NCBI GenBank assembly: GCA_002450985.1
Contig: DKBA01000092.1
Span: forward strand, 1 to 15,646
Direction: 5' to 3'
DNA: 15,646 nucleotides
Origin: Acidimicrobiia bacterium UBA6912
Lineage (GTDB): Bacteria > Actinomycetota > Acidimicrobiia > Spongiisociales > UBA5794
The notes beneath the pieces are model-generated. The model was not told the origin of the DNA. It searched no databases and saw only the letters and a list, made by a program, of their open reading frames with translations. Position 1 is the first letter of the stretch; each line of letters opens with the position of its first letter. Made by a program: the position numbers and the translations under genes. Positions 1-6,781 of this stretch are shown here, one piece after another.

Positions 1-63
1 CTGCTTCTGCGACTTGCCGCAGAAGCTGCACTTGAGAAGCTCGGTCCCCTCGTATTTGGCCAA
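1..63 (-). CDS. clpX: ClpX, ATP-dependent Clp protease ATP-binding subunit (N-terminal fragment)
   Basis: Only the first 21 codons lie in the window; the gene runs off the left edge. The peptide starts (TTG) with AKYEGTELLKCSFCGKSQKQ, which carries the first CxxC half of the N-terminal C4 zinc-binding domain typical of ClpX. ClpX is the AAA+ unfoldase that recognises substrates and threads them into the ClpP chamber in the cytoplasm. The TTG start is supported by a purine-rich GGAGAAAG just upstream. It follows clpP with an 11-nt gap on the same strand, the standard tig-clpP-clpX order. The AAA+ motor lies outside the window, so the call rests on the zinc-finger motif plus context. Confidence 0.9.
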   Translation of the reverse strand, partial: MAKYEGTELLKCSFCGKSQKQ

Positions 64-74
64 GGTCTTTCTCC

Positions 75-716
75 CTACCCGGCGGTCACAGCCTCGAGCT
101 TACGCCCCACGATCACACGGTCAACGATTCCGTACTCCTTGGCTTCTTCGCCACCCATCCAGAAGTCCCTGTCGGTATCGGCCTGCACCCGCTCAAGGGG
201 TTGCTTGGTGTGCTTGGCCAGGATCTGGTTGATGTCCTCGCGAGTCTTGAGGATCTCCCGGGCGTGGATCTCGATGTCGGTGGCCTGACCGCCGAGACCC
301 GAGATGTGCGGCTGGTGCAGCATGATGCGCGAGTGCGGAAGGGCGAAACGCTTGCCCTCGGTGCCGCCCGCCAGCAGCACGGCGGCGGCGGAGGCGGCGA
401 GACCCATGCAGTAGGTGGCGACGTCCGGCTTGATGAACTGCATCGTGTCGTAGATGGCCATCAACGCGGTCGTCGAACCGCCCGGCGAGTTGATGTAGAG
501 GGCGATGTCCTTGTCCGGATCCTCGCCCTCGAGGTGGATCAACTGCGCCATGATCAGGTTGCCCACCGTGTCGTCGATCGGCGTGCCGAGGAACACGATG
601 CGGTCCTTCAGCAGGCGGCTGTAGATGTCCATGCCCCGTTCGCCGCGCGGCGTCTGCTCGATGACGGTCGGGACCAAGTAGTCCATGGAAGTGGGGAGAT
701 CTCTGCGGCTGGTCAT
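75..716 (-). CDS. clpP: ClpP, ATP-dependent Clp protease proteolytic subunit
   Basis: This 213-residue serine peptidase forms the tetradecameric degradation chamber that works with ClpX or other Clp ATPases. The catalytic triad can be placed as Ser109 (in GLAASAAAV), His134 (in IMLHQPH) and Asp184 (in DTDRD), with spacing close to E. coli ClpP allowing a one-residue insertion after His134. The oxyanion-region SPGG (77-80) and the conserved QATDIEIHAREIL helix (144-156) are present. The ATG at 716 overlaps the tig stop as ATGA, so translation is probably coupled; a second in-frame ATG at codon 11 is possible. Only one clpP sits between tig and clpX here, whereas many actinobacteria have a clpP1-clpP2 pair. 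Confidence 0.97.
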   Translation of the reverse strand: MTSRRDLPTSMDYLVPTVIEQTPRGERGMDIYSRLLKDRIVFLGTPIDDTVGNLIMAQLIHLEGEDPDKDIALYINSPGGSTTALMAIYDTMQFIKPDVATYCMGLAASAAAVLLAGGTEGKRFALPHSRIMLHQPHISGLGGQATDIEIHAREILKTREDINQILAKHTKQPLERVQADTDRDFWMGGEEAKEYGIVDRVIVGRKLEAVTAG

Positions 717-2122
717 GCATCCTCGTCGACGTCGGGGCCGGCGTCCTGGTCACCGACCGAGCTTGCGTCAGGCGCCGCTTCTTCCGGGTCTTCTTCTTCG
801 TTGTCGGCCCGGAGACTCAGGTCGACCGGATTGCCGTCGGCGTCGACGGGTGTCGAGGCCTCGAGGATCCGGTCCAGCGCCTTCCGTCTCAGGATATCAC
901 CGGCGAGCACACTGTCTTGACCGTTGGCGACGAGGACCTCTTTGAGCTCGCTCTGGTCACGGCCCGAGCTGCGGGCCATGTCGGCGAGCGCGGCGTCGAT
1001 CTCGTCGTCCTCCACCTCGATACCCTCCGCCTTGGCGACCCCTTCGAGGAGGATGCGGGTACGCAGCGATCGGTCGGCGCCTTCACGAAGATCGTTGACG
1101 AACTCCCGCTGATCCTGCCCCGTCACCGCCAGATACGTGCCGAGGTCGAGACCCTGCGCCTGGAGGCTGTGCATGAGGTTGTGCAGCGACGACTCCAGCT
1201 CCGCCTCGACCAGCGCCTCGGGAAGCTCGACGTCGAGCTCTGCGACGAGCTCGCCGAGCAGCTTGTCGCGGTAGGCGGTTCGAGTGACGTTCAGCTTCAT
1301 CGCGGTCAGGCTGTTGCGGAGCTGGCCCGTGAGCTCCTCCACCGTGTCGAACTCCGACACGTCCGACACCCAGTCGTCGGTCAGCTCCGGCAGCTTCTTC
1401 TGCTTGACGCCCTTGACGAGAACGCGGAGCGTGACCTCTTCGCCGGCCTTGTCACCAAACCCGTCCGGCAGCACGCCGGGACCTTCCTTGATGGTGCCTG
1501 CGGTCACCCCCGTCACCAGGTCGTCGAGCCCCGGGATGAACGAGCGTGACCCCACCTCGTACAGCAGATCATTGGCAGTGACGTCCTCGAGCACCTCACC
1601 GCCGTGTAGGGCCGATACGTTGACCATCACGAAGTCGCCCTCATTGGCTTCGCGTGCAACGTCCTCGAGCTCGGCGTACTGGGCGCGGGCGCGGTCGATC
1701 TGCTCTTGCAGCTCCGCCTCCTCGACCTCGGGAAGCTCGACCTCGATGGTGCGGGCGATGTCGGGAACGTGGTCGACTGTGGGCCACAGCGTGATCTTCA
1801 CGTCGACCTCGACGCCCCCCTCATCGCGATCACGGACTTCGGCGATCTGGGGCGCCGTCACCGGGTCGAGGTCGACGTGTTCCAGCGCCGAGCCGACGAG
1901 CCCTGGCAGCGAGTCCTCGAGCGCCTCGGAGCGCAGCGCCTCGGAGCCGACCATCCGCTCGACCACGGCTCGCGGGGCTTTGCCCGGCCGGAAGCCCTTG
2001 ATCTTCAGCTGGCGAGACAGCTTGCGCGCCGCCGCGTCCTTGGCGTCCTCGAGCTCGGCCTCCTCGAGATGCAGGGTCAGCATGCGTTCGAATGGGCCTG
2101 CTTCTATGACGTCGGTCTGCAC
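713..2122 (-). CDS. tig: Trigger factor, ribosome-associated chaperone / peptidyl-prolyl isomerase
   Basis: This 469-residue protein is the chaperone that binds the ribosome exit tunnel (L23) and shields nascent chains. The ribosome-binding signature GFRPGKAP is at residues 43-50. It is followed by an FKBP-like PPIase region (about 155-245, around EGDFVMVNVSA and FIPGLDDLVTG), then the long helical chaperone domain and a strongly acidic C-terminal tail. I chose the GTG at 2122 because the protein there begins MQTDVIEAGPFERML, as family members do, and GGAGAAGAAG precedes it. The open frame continues upstream only because it reads through tRNA-His. It is the first gene of the tig-clpP-clpX operon and overlaps clpP by 4 bp. 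Confidence 0.96.
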   Translation of the reverse strand: MQTDVIEAGPFERMLTLHLEEAELEDAKDAAARKLSRQLKIKGFRPGKAPRAVVERMVGSEALRSEALEDSLPGLVGSALEHVDLDPVTAPQIAEVRDRDEGGVEVDVKITLWPTVDHVPDIARTIEVELPEVEEAELQEQIDRARAQYAELEDVAREANEGDFVMVNVSALHGGEVLEDVTANDLLYEVGSRSFIPGLDDLVTGVTAGTIKEGPGVLPDGFGDKAGEEVTLRVLVKGVKQKKLPELTDDWVSDVSEFDTVEELTGQLRNSLTAMKLNVTRTAYRDKLLGELVAELDVELPEALVEAELESSLHNLMHSLQAQGLDLGTYLAVTGQDQREFVNDLREGADRSLRTRILLEGVAKAEGIEVEDDEIDAALADMARSSGRDQSELKEVLVANGQDSVLAGDILRRKALDRILEASTPVDADGNPVDLSLRADNEEEDPEEAAPDASSVGDQDAGPDVDEDA

Positions 2123-2247
2123 GATTCTTCTTCTCCACGATGAGGCGGCGCTCGGGGGCGAACGATGACAGTTGCCGCCATCGCCGAAGCAGACCTTCGC
2201 CCGAGGCGGAATGCCCGTTCCCCGGCGGGGCCGGAGGCGAGCATTGG

Positions 2248-2323
2248 GGTGGCCGACGGGATTCGAACCCGCGACCTCCTGGACCACAACCAGGCGCTCT
2301 AACCGAGCTGAGCTACGGCCACC
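2248..2323 (-). tRNA. tRNA-His (GTG)
   Basis: A cloverleaf reads on the minus strand. The 7-bp acceptor stem is GTGGCCG/CGGCCAC, with the extra 5' G-1 opposite discriminator C73 that marks tRNA-His. The D arm is GCTC...GAGC, the anticodon arm CCTGG-TTGTGGT-CCAGG gives anticodon GTG, and the T loop is TTCGAAT. A CCA follows C73 at 2247-2245, so the 3' CCA appears to be encoded; none of the other five tRNAs here has it. It lies about 125 bp upstream of the tig start on the same strand. Confidence 0.97.
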
Positions 2324-2375
2324 ATGTGCAGGCGAGTGGCCTTGCGGCCCCTCACATCGGAAGGGATCCTCCCGG

Positions 2376-2448
2376 TGCCCCCGGAAGGATTCGAACCCTC
2401 GACCAAGAGCTTAGAAGGCTCCTGCTCTGTCCACTGAGCTACGGGGGC
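2376..2448 (-). tRNA. tRNA-Arg (TCT)
   Basis: This 73-nt cloverleaf on the minus strand has acceptor GCCCCCG/CGGGGGC with A73. The anticodon arm GGAGC-CTTCTAA-GCTCT (outer G-T pair) has anticodon TCT, which reads AGA/AGG. The T arm is GAGGG-TTCGAAT-CCTTC with a wobble pair. The sequence after A73 is CCG, so CCA is not encoded. It sits between tRNA-Gly and tRNA-His in the same orientation. Confidence 0.97.
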
Positions 2449-2471
2449 GCGGTTCAGTGAACCCACCTGCG

Positions 2472-2542
2472 AGCGGATGACGGGAATCGAACCCGCATAA
2501 CCAGCTTGGAAGGCTGGGGCTCTGCCATTGAGCTACATCCGC
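2472..2542 (-). tRNA. tRNA-Gly (TCC)
   Basis: This 71-nt cloverleaf on the minus strand has acceptor GCGGATG/CATCCGC and a short D loop. The anticodon arm CCAGC-CTTCCAA-GCTGG has anticodon TCC, and the T arm is GCGGG-TTCGATT-CCCGT. The discriminator is T, and CCA is not encoded. A promoter-like pair lies directly upstream (see the separate entry). Confidence 0.97.
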
Positions 2543-2552
2543 GAGCGGCAAG

Positions 2553-2580
2553 AGGTTAGCCGCCACCGATCCGCTGTCCG
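2553..2580 (-). promoter_or_regulatory. Candidate promoter for tRNA-Gly-Arg-His
   Basis: Reading the minus strand, CGGACA (2580-2575) resembles a -35 box at four of six positions. It is followed after 16 nt by TAACCT (2558-2553), which fits the TANNNT -10 pattern common in actinobacteria. The tRNA-Gly 5' end is 10 nt further on. The 132-bp gap between tRNA-Pro and tRNA-Gly also fits an internal promoter. This is inferred from pattern only. Confidence 0.4.
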
Positions 2581-2674
2581 GAGCGCCTTGAGCCTCGCCC
2601 AGGGGGACATTGCCCGAACGGTCAGGCTCGGGACGGGGAGCCCCCGGCAAGGCGGGCAGGGACGACGACTCTCG

Positions 2675-2748
2675 TCGGGCTGGCCGGATTTGAACCGGCG
2701 ACCCCCTGCTCCCAAAGCAGGTGCGCTGCCAAACTGCGCCACAGCCCG
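2675..2748 (-). tRNA. tRNA-Pro (TGG)
   Basis: This 74-nt cloverleaf on the minus strand has acceptor CGGGCTG/CAGCCCG with A73. The D arm is GCGC...GCGC. The anticodon arm CCTGC-TTTGGGA-GCAGG has anticodon TGG, and the T arm is GCCGG-TTCAAAT-CCGGC. CCA is not encoded. It is the first gene of the leftward tRNA group and is divergent from tRNA-Lys, 80 bp away. Confidence 0.97.
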
Positions 2749-2815
2749 TGACGGCTGCATTGTGCCAGGTCGCGGCGCAGACGTACCACACGATGGAGCC
2801 GCTCACGGGCCTTGC

Positions 2816-2821
2816 TATCCT
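2816..2821 (+). promoter_or_regulatory. Candidate -10 box for tRNA-Lys/tRNA-Leu
   Basis: TATCCT matches the TANNNT -10 pattern and ends 7 nt before the tRNA-Lys 5' end, so transcription would start at or next to the mature 5' end. No convincing -35 box is visible. The 80-bp region 2749-2828 must hold divergent promoters, since tRNA-Pro leaves on the other strand. I saw no clear box for tRNA-Pro beyond a weak CACAAT at 2764-2759. Confidence 0.35.
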
Positions 2822-2828
2822 CCCTGCC

Positions 2829-2902
2829 GGGTCGCTAGCTCAATTTGGCAGAGCATCGGACTCTTAATCCGCAGGTTCCGGGTTCGAGTCCCGGGCGACC
2901 CA
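2829..2902 (+). tRNA. tRNA-Lys (CTT)
   Basis: This 74-nt cloverleaf has acceptor GGGTCGC/GCGACCC with A73 and D arm GCTC...GAGC. The anticodon arm TCGGA-CTCTTAA-TCCGC has anticodon CTT, and the outermost pair of this stem is a T-C mismatch. The T arm is CCGGG-TTCGAGT-CCCGG. CCA is not encoded. It is probably co-transcribed with tRNA-Leu 44 bp downstream. Confidence 0.97.
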
Positions 2903-2946
2903 CGATCTCCGATCGAGCGTTCCGGCGAGGCTCGGATGCAGGTCCC

Positions 2947-3030
2947 GCGGGCGTGGCGGAATTGGTAGACGCGCCAGGTTTAGGTCCTGGTGGGCGATGT
3001 CCCGTGGGGGTTCGAGTCCCTCCGCCCGCA
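2947..3030 (+). tRNA. tRNA-Leu (TAG)
   Basis: This 84-nt class II tRNA has acceptor GCGGGCG/CGCCCGC with A73 and the D arm GTGGCGGAATTGGTAGACGC typical of bacterial tRNA-Leu. The anticodon arm CCAGG-TTTAGGT-CCTGG has anticodon TAG, and there is a long variable arm before the T loop TTCGAGT. The following bases are CCG, so CCA is not encoded. It is the last gene of the rightward tRNA pair and converges on the secreted-protein gene. Confidence 0.97.
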
Positions 3031-3072
3031 CCGCACGGCAGGGTTCCGCCACGGCGCGACCGCGGGATCACC

Positions 3073-3537
3073 TCACGGCCAGAGGAAGCTCTCGCCGCAC
3101 CGCAGCCCATCGTCGAGCGAGAAGAAGGCCGTCGCGTCGGGTCCGGGCCAGTACCACTCGCCCGTGGTCGCGCTGAACGCCACGCGGAATCCGGCCATCA
3201 CGAGTGCGTTGCTCTGCGGCCACGACACCACCACCGACCCGCTGCGCCCTTTCGCGGCTACCTCGAGCACGATGGGCTCGAAGGGATCACCGTTCAAGAA
3301 GACGCGCTGCCCGACCATCTCCACCGTCTTCTTGCCACCGGGCCACTTCTCCCACGCAACGGTGACGTGCAGCTCACAGCCCCCGAGTCCCACGGTTTCC
3401 GTCACCCACTCCACGGTGGTCACGTCGGGCACCGGCGGAGCCGCCGCGATTGGCGCCGTGGCCGACATCCAGATGACCGCCAGCACGGTTGCGACCATGA
3501 GTCGCTTCGCCTCTCGAGCTCCTGAGCGCTCCGACAC
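3073..3537 (-). CDS. Secreted hypothetical protein with one likely disulfide
   Basis: I do not recognise a family. The 154-residue product has a basic start (REAKR, 8-12), a hydrophobic stretch (about 13-32) and a plausible signal peptidase I site near APIAAA-PP (33/34). The remaining ~120 residues look beta-rich (VTTVEWVTETVG, ELHVTVAW, GSVVVSWP) and hold two cysteines, Cys54 and Cys147, which could pair outside the cytoplasm. The GTG at 3537 was kept because it adds the positive n-region; an ATG at codon 14 (3498) is the alternative. It is the last gene of the minus-strand run, 90 bp after the ABC ATPase. Function is unknown. Confidence 0.7.
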   Translation of the reverse strand: MSERSGAREAKRLMVATVLAVIWMSATAPIAAAPPVPDVTTVEWVTETVGLGGCELHVTVAWEKWPGGKKTVEMVGQRVFLNGDPFEPIVLEVAAKGRSGSVVVSWPQSNALVMAGFRVAFSATTGEWYWPGPDATAFFSLDDGLRCGESFLWP

Positions 3538-3627
3538 TCACCGTGCCATCTCCGCGACCGGCGCACCCAGTGCCGGAGGTCCCCAGTCGGTCCGGCGGCG
3601 CGTGACCCATGCCCGCCGCGCGATCGT

Positions 3628-4665
3628 TCACCCCCACGAGGCGGCGGTTCGTCCGTCGACCGGATCGAAGACATGGCCGCCGACGACGGTGAGGCCGACG
3701 GCGTCGCCGCGGACGCCGAAAGCACCCTCCGTCCGGACCGCGACGATCTCGCTCCCGATCCGGCAGTCCGTCATGACGTACGGTCCGTGGGGAACGACCC
3801 TCTCGATGACCCCGCGCAGCCCCCCCGGGTCCGGGGCCAGGTGCTCCGGACGCAGTCCCACCACGACGTCGAGGCCGACGTACGGCGTGAGGGCCTGCGC
3901 CCACACCCGAATCCGAAACCCGTCGTGGTCGAGCCAGTAGCCCGGCTCGTCCGCCGTCACACCGAAGAGCATCGTCGAGACGTCGCCCGTGAGCTCGGCC
4001 ACCTCGCGGGTCGCCGGCCGCGCGTAGACGTCTTGCGGCGGGCCGATCTGAACGATCTCGCCCTCGACCAGAACGGCGAGCCGGTCGCACACCGCCATCG
4101 CTTCGCCTGGATCGTTGGTGACGTAGAGCGTCGTGACGCCGTACCCGCGCTGGACCAATCGCAGCTCGCCGCGCATCTCCATCCGCAGCAGGGCATCGAG
4201 ACGCGCCAGCGGCTCGTCCATGAGGAAGACGCTCGGCACCCTGACGAGCGCCCGTGCGATCTGCACGAGTTGCTGGTGCCCCGCCGAGAGCTCTGAAGGG
4301 TCGCGCTCCATCAGCCGCTCCAGGTGGAGGGCGCGGCCCTCCGCCTGGACCCGGGCGGCGATCTCGGGTTTGGGCCGGTGCTCCAGCTCGAGCGGGAACC
4401 CGACATTGCCCGCGACGTCCCGGAACGGATAGAGCACATTGGCCTGGAACACCATCGCCACGTTGCGAGCTTTCGTGTCGGCGGTGGTCACGTCGATACC
4501 CCCGATCCTCACCTCCCCGCCGGACACGGGATCGAGCCCGGCGGCGGCGCGCAGCAGCGTCGTCTTTCCTGAGCCGGACGGTCCGACGATGGCCACGAGC
4601 TCGCCGTCCGCCACCGACAGATCGACGCCGCGCAGGACGGGCTGGCCACCTTTCGTGACCTCCAC
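3628..4665 (-). CDS. MalK/UgpC-type ABC transporter ATPase with altered motifs
   Basis: This cytoplasmic ABC ATPase has 345 residues from the GTG start shown. Walker A GPSGSGKTT is at 28-36, the Q-loop VFQANVLYP at 72-80, and Walker B VFLMDEP at 146-152 with a D-loop-like LARLD. A C-terminal beta-rich TOBE/OB region contains VGLRPEHL, as in MalK-type importers. The signature reads LSAGHQQ (126-132) instead of LSGGQRQ, and the H-loop reads TNDPGEAM (183-190), with Asn where His normally contacts the gamma-phosphate. No permease or binding protein is adjacent, so the substrate is unknown. An ATC codon at 4689-4687, eight codons upstream and 6 nt after GGAGGAG, may be the real start (giving IATLDLSAVEVTKGG). 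It follows rdgB in the same direction. Confidence 0.88.
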   Translation of the reverse strand: MEVTKGGQPVLRGVDLSVADGELVAIVGPSGSGKTTLLRAAAGLDPVSGGEVRIGGIDVTTADTKARNVAMVFQANVLYPFRDVAGNVGFPLELEHRPKPEIAARVQAEGRALHLERLMERDPSELSAGHQQLVQIARALVRVPSVFLMDEPLARLDALLRMEMRGELRLVQRGYGVTTLYVTNDPGEAMAVCDRLAVLVEGEIVQIGPPQDVYARPATREVAELTGDVSTMLFGVTADEPGYWLDHDGFRIRVWAQALTPYVGLDVVVGLRPEHLAPDPGGLRGVIERVVPHGPYVMTDCRIGSEIVAVRTEGAFGVRGDAVGLTVVGGHVFDPVDGRTAASWG

Positions 4666-4718
4666 AGCGGAGAGGTCGAGCGTTGCGATGTGCTTCTCCT
4701 CCCCGAACTCCGGCCGTC

Positions 4719-5303
4719 CTAGAGATCGCTGCGGAGCGCTGCGGCGAGCGCGTGGATGGCTCGCGCCCGATGCGAGATGCGGTTCTTCTCGTCAGCGTCC
4801 ATCTCGGCGAGCGTGCGCCCGCCCACTTCGAATACGGGGTCGTAGCCGAATCCACGGTCGCCGCGTCGCACGGTCGTGATCCGGCCCTCGAGGACCCCTT
4901 CGACGACGAGCTCGGCCCCCTCGTCGTCGACGAGAGCGACTGCCGTGCGGAACCGCGCCGACCGGTCCGTGACATCGGCCATCTCGGCGAGGAGCTTGGC
5001 GACGTTCTCGGCGTAGGTTGCGTGAGGTCCCGCATAGCGCGCCGTGTGCACCCCGGGCGCCCCGCCGAGCGCATCGACCTCGAGCCCCGTGTCGTCGGCG
5101 AGGGCGGCGATGCCCGTCGCCCGCCGAACGGCGATCGCCTTGAGGAGGGCATTGCCGGCGAGGGTGTCCTCGCTCTCGTCGACATCCGGCCACTGCAGGC
5201 CCCTCACGACCTCGATCGGGTGTGGGAGCTCCGCAAGCACCGCCTCGATCTCGGCGACCTTGTCGGGATTCTGAGAGGCGACGACGATCCGGGAAAGACG
5301 CAT
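4719..5303 (-). CDS. rdgB: RdgB/HAM1 non-canonical purine NTP pyrophosphatase (dITP/XTP)
   Basis: The 194-residue cytoplasmic enzyme hydrolyses dITP, ITP and XTP to the monophosphates and pyrophosphate, keeping deaminated purines out of nucleic acids. The family motifs are all present in order: SQNPDK (10-15), ADDTGLEVDALGGAPG (69-84, with catalytic acidic residues Asp70/Asp71), GFGYDPVF (151-158) and EKNRISHRARA (172-182). Length is normal. Its ATG shares one base with the rph stop codon (TGATG), so the two are translationally coupled. The rph-rdgB pairing is common in actinobacteria (Rv1340-Rv1341 in M. tuberculosis). Confidence 0.96.
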   Translation of the reverse strand: MRLSRIVVASQNPDKVAEIEAVLAELPHPIEVVRGLQWPDVDESEDTLAGNALLKAIAVRRATGIAALADDTGLEVDALGGAPGVHTARYAGPHATYAENVAKLLAEMADVTDRSARFRTAVALVDDEGAELVVEGVLEGRITTVRRGDRGFGYDPVFEVGGRTLAEMDADEKNRISHRARAIHALAAALRSDL

Positions 5304-6007
5304 CAGCTCCGCCGCGCCTCCCGTTGTATGCCCACGAGCTGCTCGATGCCCACCGTGGCCAGGTCGAGCATGCCGTCGAGCCCCTTGCGGGGAAACGGTT
5401 CACCTTCCGCGGTGCCCTGCACCTCGACCAGCCGGCCATCACCCGTCATGACGACGTTGCAGTCGACATCCACCGCGATGTCCTCCTCATAGGCGAGGTC
5501 GAGCAGCGCCTCGTCGCCGAGCAGACCGACCGACACGGCCGCTACGTGATCGCGGATGGGGCTGGCCGCGAGCTTGCCCTCGGCGATGCGCATGTCGAAC
5601 GCATCGGCGAGCGCGACCCACGCACCCGTGATGGATGCCGTACGGGTCCCGCCGTCGGCCTGGATGACGTCGCAGTCGACGCGAGCCGTGAGCTCCCGCA
5701 TCGCATCCAGATCGACCGCAGCCCGCAACGAACGCCCGATCAGCCGCTGGATCTCCTTCACCCGGCCGCCGCTCTGTGAGTTGCGGGAGATGCGCTCCGT
5801 CCCGGAGCCGGGCAGCATCGAGTATTCCGCGGTCAACCATCCCCGCCGGCTCTCCCGCATCCACGGCGGCACGTCCTCGTCGAACGACACCGTGCACAGC
5901 ACGCGGGTGCGGCCCATCGAGATGAGCACCGAGCCCGGCGTCATCTCGGTGTAGCCGCGTTCGATGACGACCGGACGGAGCTCGTCGGCCCTCCTGCCTT
6001 GCCGCAT
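5303..6007 (-). CDS. rph: Ribonuclease PH (phosphorolytic 3' tRNA-processing exoribonuclease)
   Basis: The 234-residue enzyme uses inorganic phosphate to trim nucleotides after the CCA of tRNA precursors. It starts RQGRRADELRPVVIERGYT, the usual N-terminus. It contains GWLTAEYSMLPGSGTER (56-72), GRVKEIQRLIGRSLR (81-95), and DCDVIQADGGTRTASITGA (111-129), which carries the catalytic/phosphate-binding acidic residues. Length is near the usual 235-260. The ATG at 6007 is preceded by AGAAGGGCGG and lies 18 nt after the MBL hydrolase stop. Functionally it could act on the nearby tRNAs, most of which lack an encoded CCA, but that link is only contextual. Confidence 0.97.
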   Translation of the reverse strand: MRQGRRADELRPVVIERGYTEMTPGSVLISMGRTRVLCTVSFDEDVPPWMRESRRGWLTAEYSMLPGSGTERISRNSQSGGRVKEIQRLIGRSLRAAVDLDAMRELTARVDCDVIQADGGTRTASITGAWVALADAFDMRIAEGKLAASPIRDHVAAVSVGLLGDEALLDLAYEEDIAVDVDCNVVMTGDGRLVEVQGTAEGEPFPRKGLDGMLDLATVGIEQLVGIQREARRS

Positions 6008-6025
6008 GGTTCCGCCCTTCTCTCG

Positions 6026-6781
6026 CTAGATCTCGATCTGGAGGCCCGGTGTGGCAACGAGCACCGGCCCCGAGAACTCCGCCCGCGCTGCGGCCGCCAC
6101 GTCCTCGCCGGGCAGCGTAGGCGCCAGGTGGGTCAGGATCAGGCGCCCCGCCCCTGCCCGCTCGGCGATGGCACCCGCTTCGGCGCCGGACAGGTGGAGC
6201 TGGAACGCCGCGGCCTCCCGCGGCTCGTCGAGGCCCGCCTCACACAGCACGACGTCGGCACCGCCGGCCAGGGCGGCGAAGCCACCACCGGGACCCGTGT
6301 CGCCCGAGTAGACGAGGCTGCGACCTGCGTGTTCGACCCGGACCGCATTGGTGGGCACCGAGTGCTCTGCCGCGGCGAAACGGAGCGTGAGGTCTCCCAC
6401 CTCGACCACGTCGCCGCCGCCCACCTCTCTCGGTGAGAACGTCGTGGAGAAGACACCGTCGGGCTCGGCATCGAGGAAGGCGGCGAGCTTGGCCACCGCA
6501 CCCTCGGGGACGAGCAGGGGCAGCCCGCTCACCGTGCCGAGACGGTACGCGAGGTAGTGGAACAGACCGAACACGTCGGCACTGTGATCGGCGTGGAGGT
6601 GGGAGATCACGACCGCATCGAGCGACGCCGGGTCGACCCACCTGGTGAGCGCCATGAACGTGCCGGTGCCGGCATCGAGCCAGATCGCCGTCGTGGCCGA
6701 CCGCACCAGATAGCCGGAGGCGGGACCTTCGGGTGAGGGGCCGCTGCCGGAGCAGCCGAGGACGATCAGCTCGAACGTCAC
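6026..6781 (-). CDS. MBL-fold metal-dependent hydrolase (Rv1339-like; possible cyclic-nucleotide phosphodiesterase)
   Basis: This 251-residue cytoplasmic metallo-beta-lactamase-fold protein has the metal-binding motif HLHADH at 61-66, further ligands His140, Asp161 (YSGDT) and His218 (LTHLAP), and an N-terminus MTFELIVLGCSGSGP typical of the RNase Z/phosphodiesterase branch. The position directly before rph and rdgB matches M. tuberculosis Rv1339, reported as an atypical class II cAMP phosphodiesterase. Shared gene order makes a similar role plausible, but the substrate cannot be read from the sequence. The GTG at 6781 forms a GTGA overlap with the small membrane protein upstream, which fixes the start; the longer open frame upstream crosses other genes and was rejected. 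Confidence 0.92.
   Translation of the reverse strand: MTFELIVLGCSGSGPSPEGPASGYLVRSATTAIWLDAGTGTFMALTRWVDPASLDAVVISHLHADHSADVFGLFHYLAYRLGTVSGLPLLVPEGAVAKLAAFLDAEPDGVFSTTFSPREVGGGDVVEVGDLTLRFAAAEHSVPTNAVRVEHAGRSLVYSGDTGPGGGFAALAGGADVVLCEAGLDEPREAAAFQLHLSGAEAGAIAERAGAGRLILTHLAPTLPGEDVAAAARAEFSGPVLVATPGLQIEI

Noticed and set aside
2123..2244. Terminator or promoter between tRNA-His and tig
   Set aside because: Only a 4-bp CCCC/GGGG stem and no good -10/-35 pair could be seen; too weak to list.
2123..2287. N-terminal extension of trigger factor up to a GTG at 2287
   Set aside because: The extra 55 codons read through tRNA-His and encode no family sequence; the GTG at 2122 gives the proper N-terminus with a ribosome-binding site.
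3374..5185. Long minus-strand reading frame of about 600 codons across the ABC ATPase and rdgB
   Set aside because: It lies in another frame of two clear genes, is extremely rich in Arg, Gly and Pro, and has no domains: a GC-rich shadow.
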